Shown here: in pieces, positions 12,635 to 13,822 of the stretch
Numbering within the stretch: position 1 is the first letter of the stretch
How the letters are laid out: the number at the start of each line of letters is the position of its first letter
Origin: Sediminibacterium ginsengisoli
GTDB lineage: Bacteria; Bacteroidota; Bacteroidia; Chitinophagales; Chitinophagaceae
Length of the DNA: 13,822 nt
Reading direction: 5' to 3'
Assembly (NCBI GenBank): GCA_943326215.1
Contig: CALPSK010000004.1
Coordinates: 1 to 13,822, forward strand
The notes under the pieces: generated by a model
The model's database searches: none
What the model was told of the DNA's origin: nothing
The model's input: the letters and a program-made list of their open reading frames with translations, nothing else
Translations under genes and position numbers: made by a program

Positions 12635-13540
12635 ATGAAAAAATTTTTAATTGCTTCGGTTTTATTCGTTTTTGTTTTCAATTTGACTACAAATGCACAA
12701 ACAACTCAAGATAAAAGAATTAGAGTTGTAGCTGTATTTGCACACCCTGATGACGCTGATTCTAAAATGAGCGGAACAGCTGTACTTTTAGCTAAAATGG
12801 GAGTTGCTGTAAAATTTGTTGCTCTAACAAATGGTGACGCTGGTCACTATGCACAAGGGGGTGGCGTATTAGGACAAAGAAGAAGAGAAGAAGCACAGCG
12901 TGCTGCCAAAAAATATGGTATCGATGAATATGTTGTATTAAATAATCATGATGGTGAATTATTGCCGGACTTGAATGTTAGACTGCAAGTTATTCGTGAA
13001 ATCAGAAAATGGAATGCTGATGTAGTTTTTGGTTTACGTCCTAATGATTATCATCCTGATCATAGAAATGCAGGTAAGTTAGTAGAAGATGCGTCTTATA
13101 TGGTTGCTGTTCCTAATGTGGCTGCTGATGTGCCCGCATTAAAAAAGAATCCTCTTTTTTTATATATGCAGGATAATTTTAAAAAGCCTAATCCATTTAG
13201 CCATGACATTGTAATTGGTATCGATGAATCATTAGATCAAAAAGTAGATGGTTTAAATGAACATACTTCTCAAATGTATGAGTGGATGCCATGGATTGCA
13301 AATGGCGGCGAAATAGATCCTCAAGTTCCAAAAGATCCAGCAGCAAGAAAAGCTTGGTTAAAAAGTCGTTGGATGGAAAGAACCGTTATTCCAGCACAAA
13401 AAGCTGGTTTAGCTAAATGGTATTCTCCTGAAAAAGCAGCTAGCTTTAAATATGCAGAATCATTTGAAATTACAGAATATGGGGCACAGCCAACAGAGGC
13501 TGATATTAGAAGATTGTTCCCAATGTTATCCAAGAAATAA
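12635..13540 (+). CDS. Secreted PIG-L/LmbE-family deacetylase
   Basis: This 301-residue protein has a signal peptide (1-22, hydrophobic core LIASVLFVFVF, likely cut after NAQ), so it acts outside the cytoplasm. The PIG-L/LmbE domain follows. The zinc and catalytic motif AHPDDAD (36-42) contains H37, D39 and D40. The second motif YHPDH (139-143) contains H140 and H143. In the model enzyme MshB the metal ligands are a His and the second Asp of the first motif plus a later His, and the first Asp is the base. The family removes acetyl groups from GlcNAc-containing substrates, but this substrate is unknown. The C-terminal part (about 190-301) has many aromatic residues. A strong terminator follows, and a sugar-type MFS gene comes next. 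Confidence 0.92.
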   Translation: MKKFLIASVLFVFVFNLTTNAQTTQDKRIRVVAVFAHPDDADSKMSGTAVLLAKMGVAVKFVALTNGDAGHYAQGGGVLGQRRREEAQRAAKKYGIDEYVVLNNHDGELLPDLNVRLQVIREIRKWNADVVFGLRPNDYHPDHRNAGKLVEDASYMVAVPNVAADVPALKKNPLFLYMQDNFKKPNPFSHDIVIGIDESLDQKVDGLNEHTSQMYEWMPWIANGGEIDPQVPKDPAARKAWLKSRWMERTVIPAQKAGLAKWYSPEKAASFKYAESFEITEYGAQPTEADIRRLFPMLSKK

Positions 13541-13554
13541 GTTTATAATTATCT

Positions 13555-13589
13555 AATACCTAGTCTTAACGCAGTTAAGACTAGGTATT
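13555..13589 (+). terminator. Strong hairpin terminator after the PIG-L gene
   Basis: A perfect 16-bp stem pairs AATACCTAGTCTTAAC (13555-13570) with its complement (13574-13589) around the loop GCA. It starts 15 bp after the PIG-L stop. The downstream sequence is TTTAAATAC rather than a long T-run, so it may act as a terminator or an mRNA-stabilising end. The right arm also forms a 12-bp palindrome with the following bases (GTATTTAAATAC, 13585-13596). Confidence 0.7.
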
Positions 13590-13601
13590 TAAATACTGCA
13601 T

Positions 13602-13822
13602 GTGAAAAAGAACTACCTTATAGTAAGTTTGGTATTGTTGACATTTTTTGTCATTTCTTTTTTGACAAATATCATCGGTCCTCTCATTCCTGAAATTATC
13701 AATTCTTTTAGCTTAAGCTTAACCTTAGTCTCTTTTCTTCCTTTTGCATTTTTCATTGCTTATGGTTTTATGTCAATACCCGCTGGTGTTATGACTGAAA
13801 AATATGGAGGAAAATTTGTGAT
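13602..13822 (+). CDS. MFS transporter, FucP-like, N-terminal part (cut by window end)
   Basis: GTG at 13602 opens a frame of 73 complete codons that runs off the window. ATG at 13600 is followed directly by TGA and cannot be used. The visible part has two long hydrophobic segments (about 4-26 and 39-60) with FLTNIIGPLIPEI (20-32) between helices. PAGVMTEKYGGK (about 59-70) matches the MFS motif A loop between helices 2 and 3. The stretch FAFFIAYGFMSIPAG resembles fucose permease-type (FHS family) sugar symporters, so a sugar or related substrate is likely but unproven. It starts 12 bases after the terminator of the PIG-L gene, in the same direction, with no clear promoter box between them. 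Confidence 0.8.
   Translation, partial: MKKNYLIVSLVLLTFFVISFLTNIIGPLIPEIINSFSLSLTLVSFLPFAFFIAYGFMSIPAGVMTEKYGGKFV

Overview
The window comes from a low-GC member of the Bacteroidota, probably Chitinophagaceae. The evidence is the gene set and order (alternative complex III genes followed by an A-type cytochrome oxidase cluster), Chitinophagaceae-like protein sequences, exact Bacteroidota promoter boxes (TAnnTTTG), and few Shine-Dalgarno-like sites. No mobile element, CRISPR array, rRNA or tRNA is visible.

Region 1 (1-10031, plus strand) is a respiratory cluster. It begins with the tail of actC, then actD, actE and actF, the last genes of the quinol:cytochrome c oxidoreductase called alternative complex III (ACIII). 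Next come oxidase subunit II (CuA), subunit I (heme a/a3-CuB) and heme O synthase CtaB. Two subunit III-type proteins, a subunit IV-type protein, an Sco copper chaperone and a DUF420 membrane protein follow. ACIII oxidises menaquinol and passes electrons through cytochrome c (ActE) to CuA, and subunit I reduces oxygen. CtaB, Sco and probably DUF420 serve cofactor insertion and assembly. A strong hairpin after subunit I, an exact TAnnTTTG box before the second subunit III and an intrinsic terminator after subunit IV suggest several transcription units. A 39-codon membrane ORF between sco and the DUF420 gene is easily missed.

Region 2 (10028-12237, minus strand) is a probable operon read from trmB to a DUF5522 Cys-rich protein, an alkyltransferase-like protein without the acceptor cysteine, a 174-residue GNAT-like protein and a 56-residue basic protein. 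The last two are 2 bp apart and look like a two-gene module. Its last stop overlaps the DUF420 stop tail to tail. trmB is flanked by two short tandem arrays (16-bp and 12-bp units) and may be read from a leaderless transcript.

Region 3 (12238-13822) holds a 397-bp gap with the 12-bp array, a candidate promoter and a doubtful 38-codon ORF. It then has a secreted PIG-L/LmbE-type deacetylase with a strong terminator, and the start of an MFS transporter cut by the window edge.

The respiratory genes are known families. The least explained items are the 39-aa membrane ORF, the GNAT-like/56-aa pair, the EF-hand loop in the DUF420 protein and the tandem arrays beside trmB.
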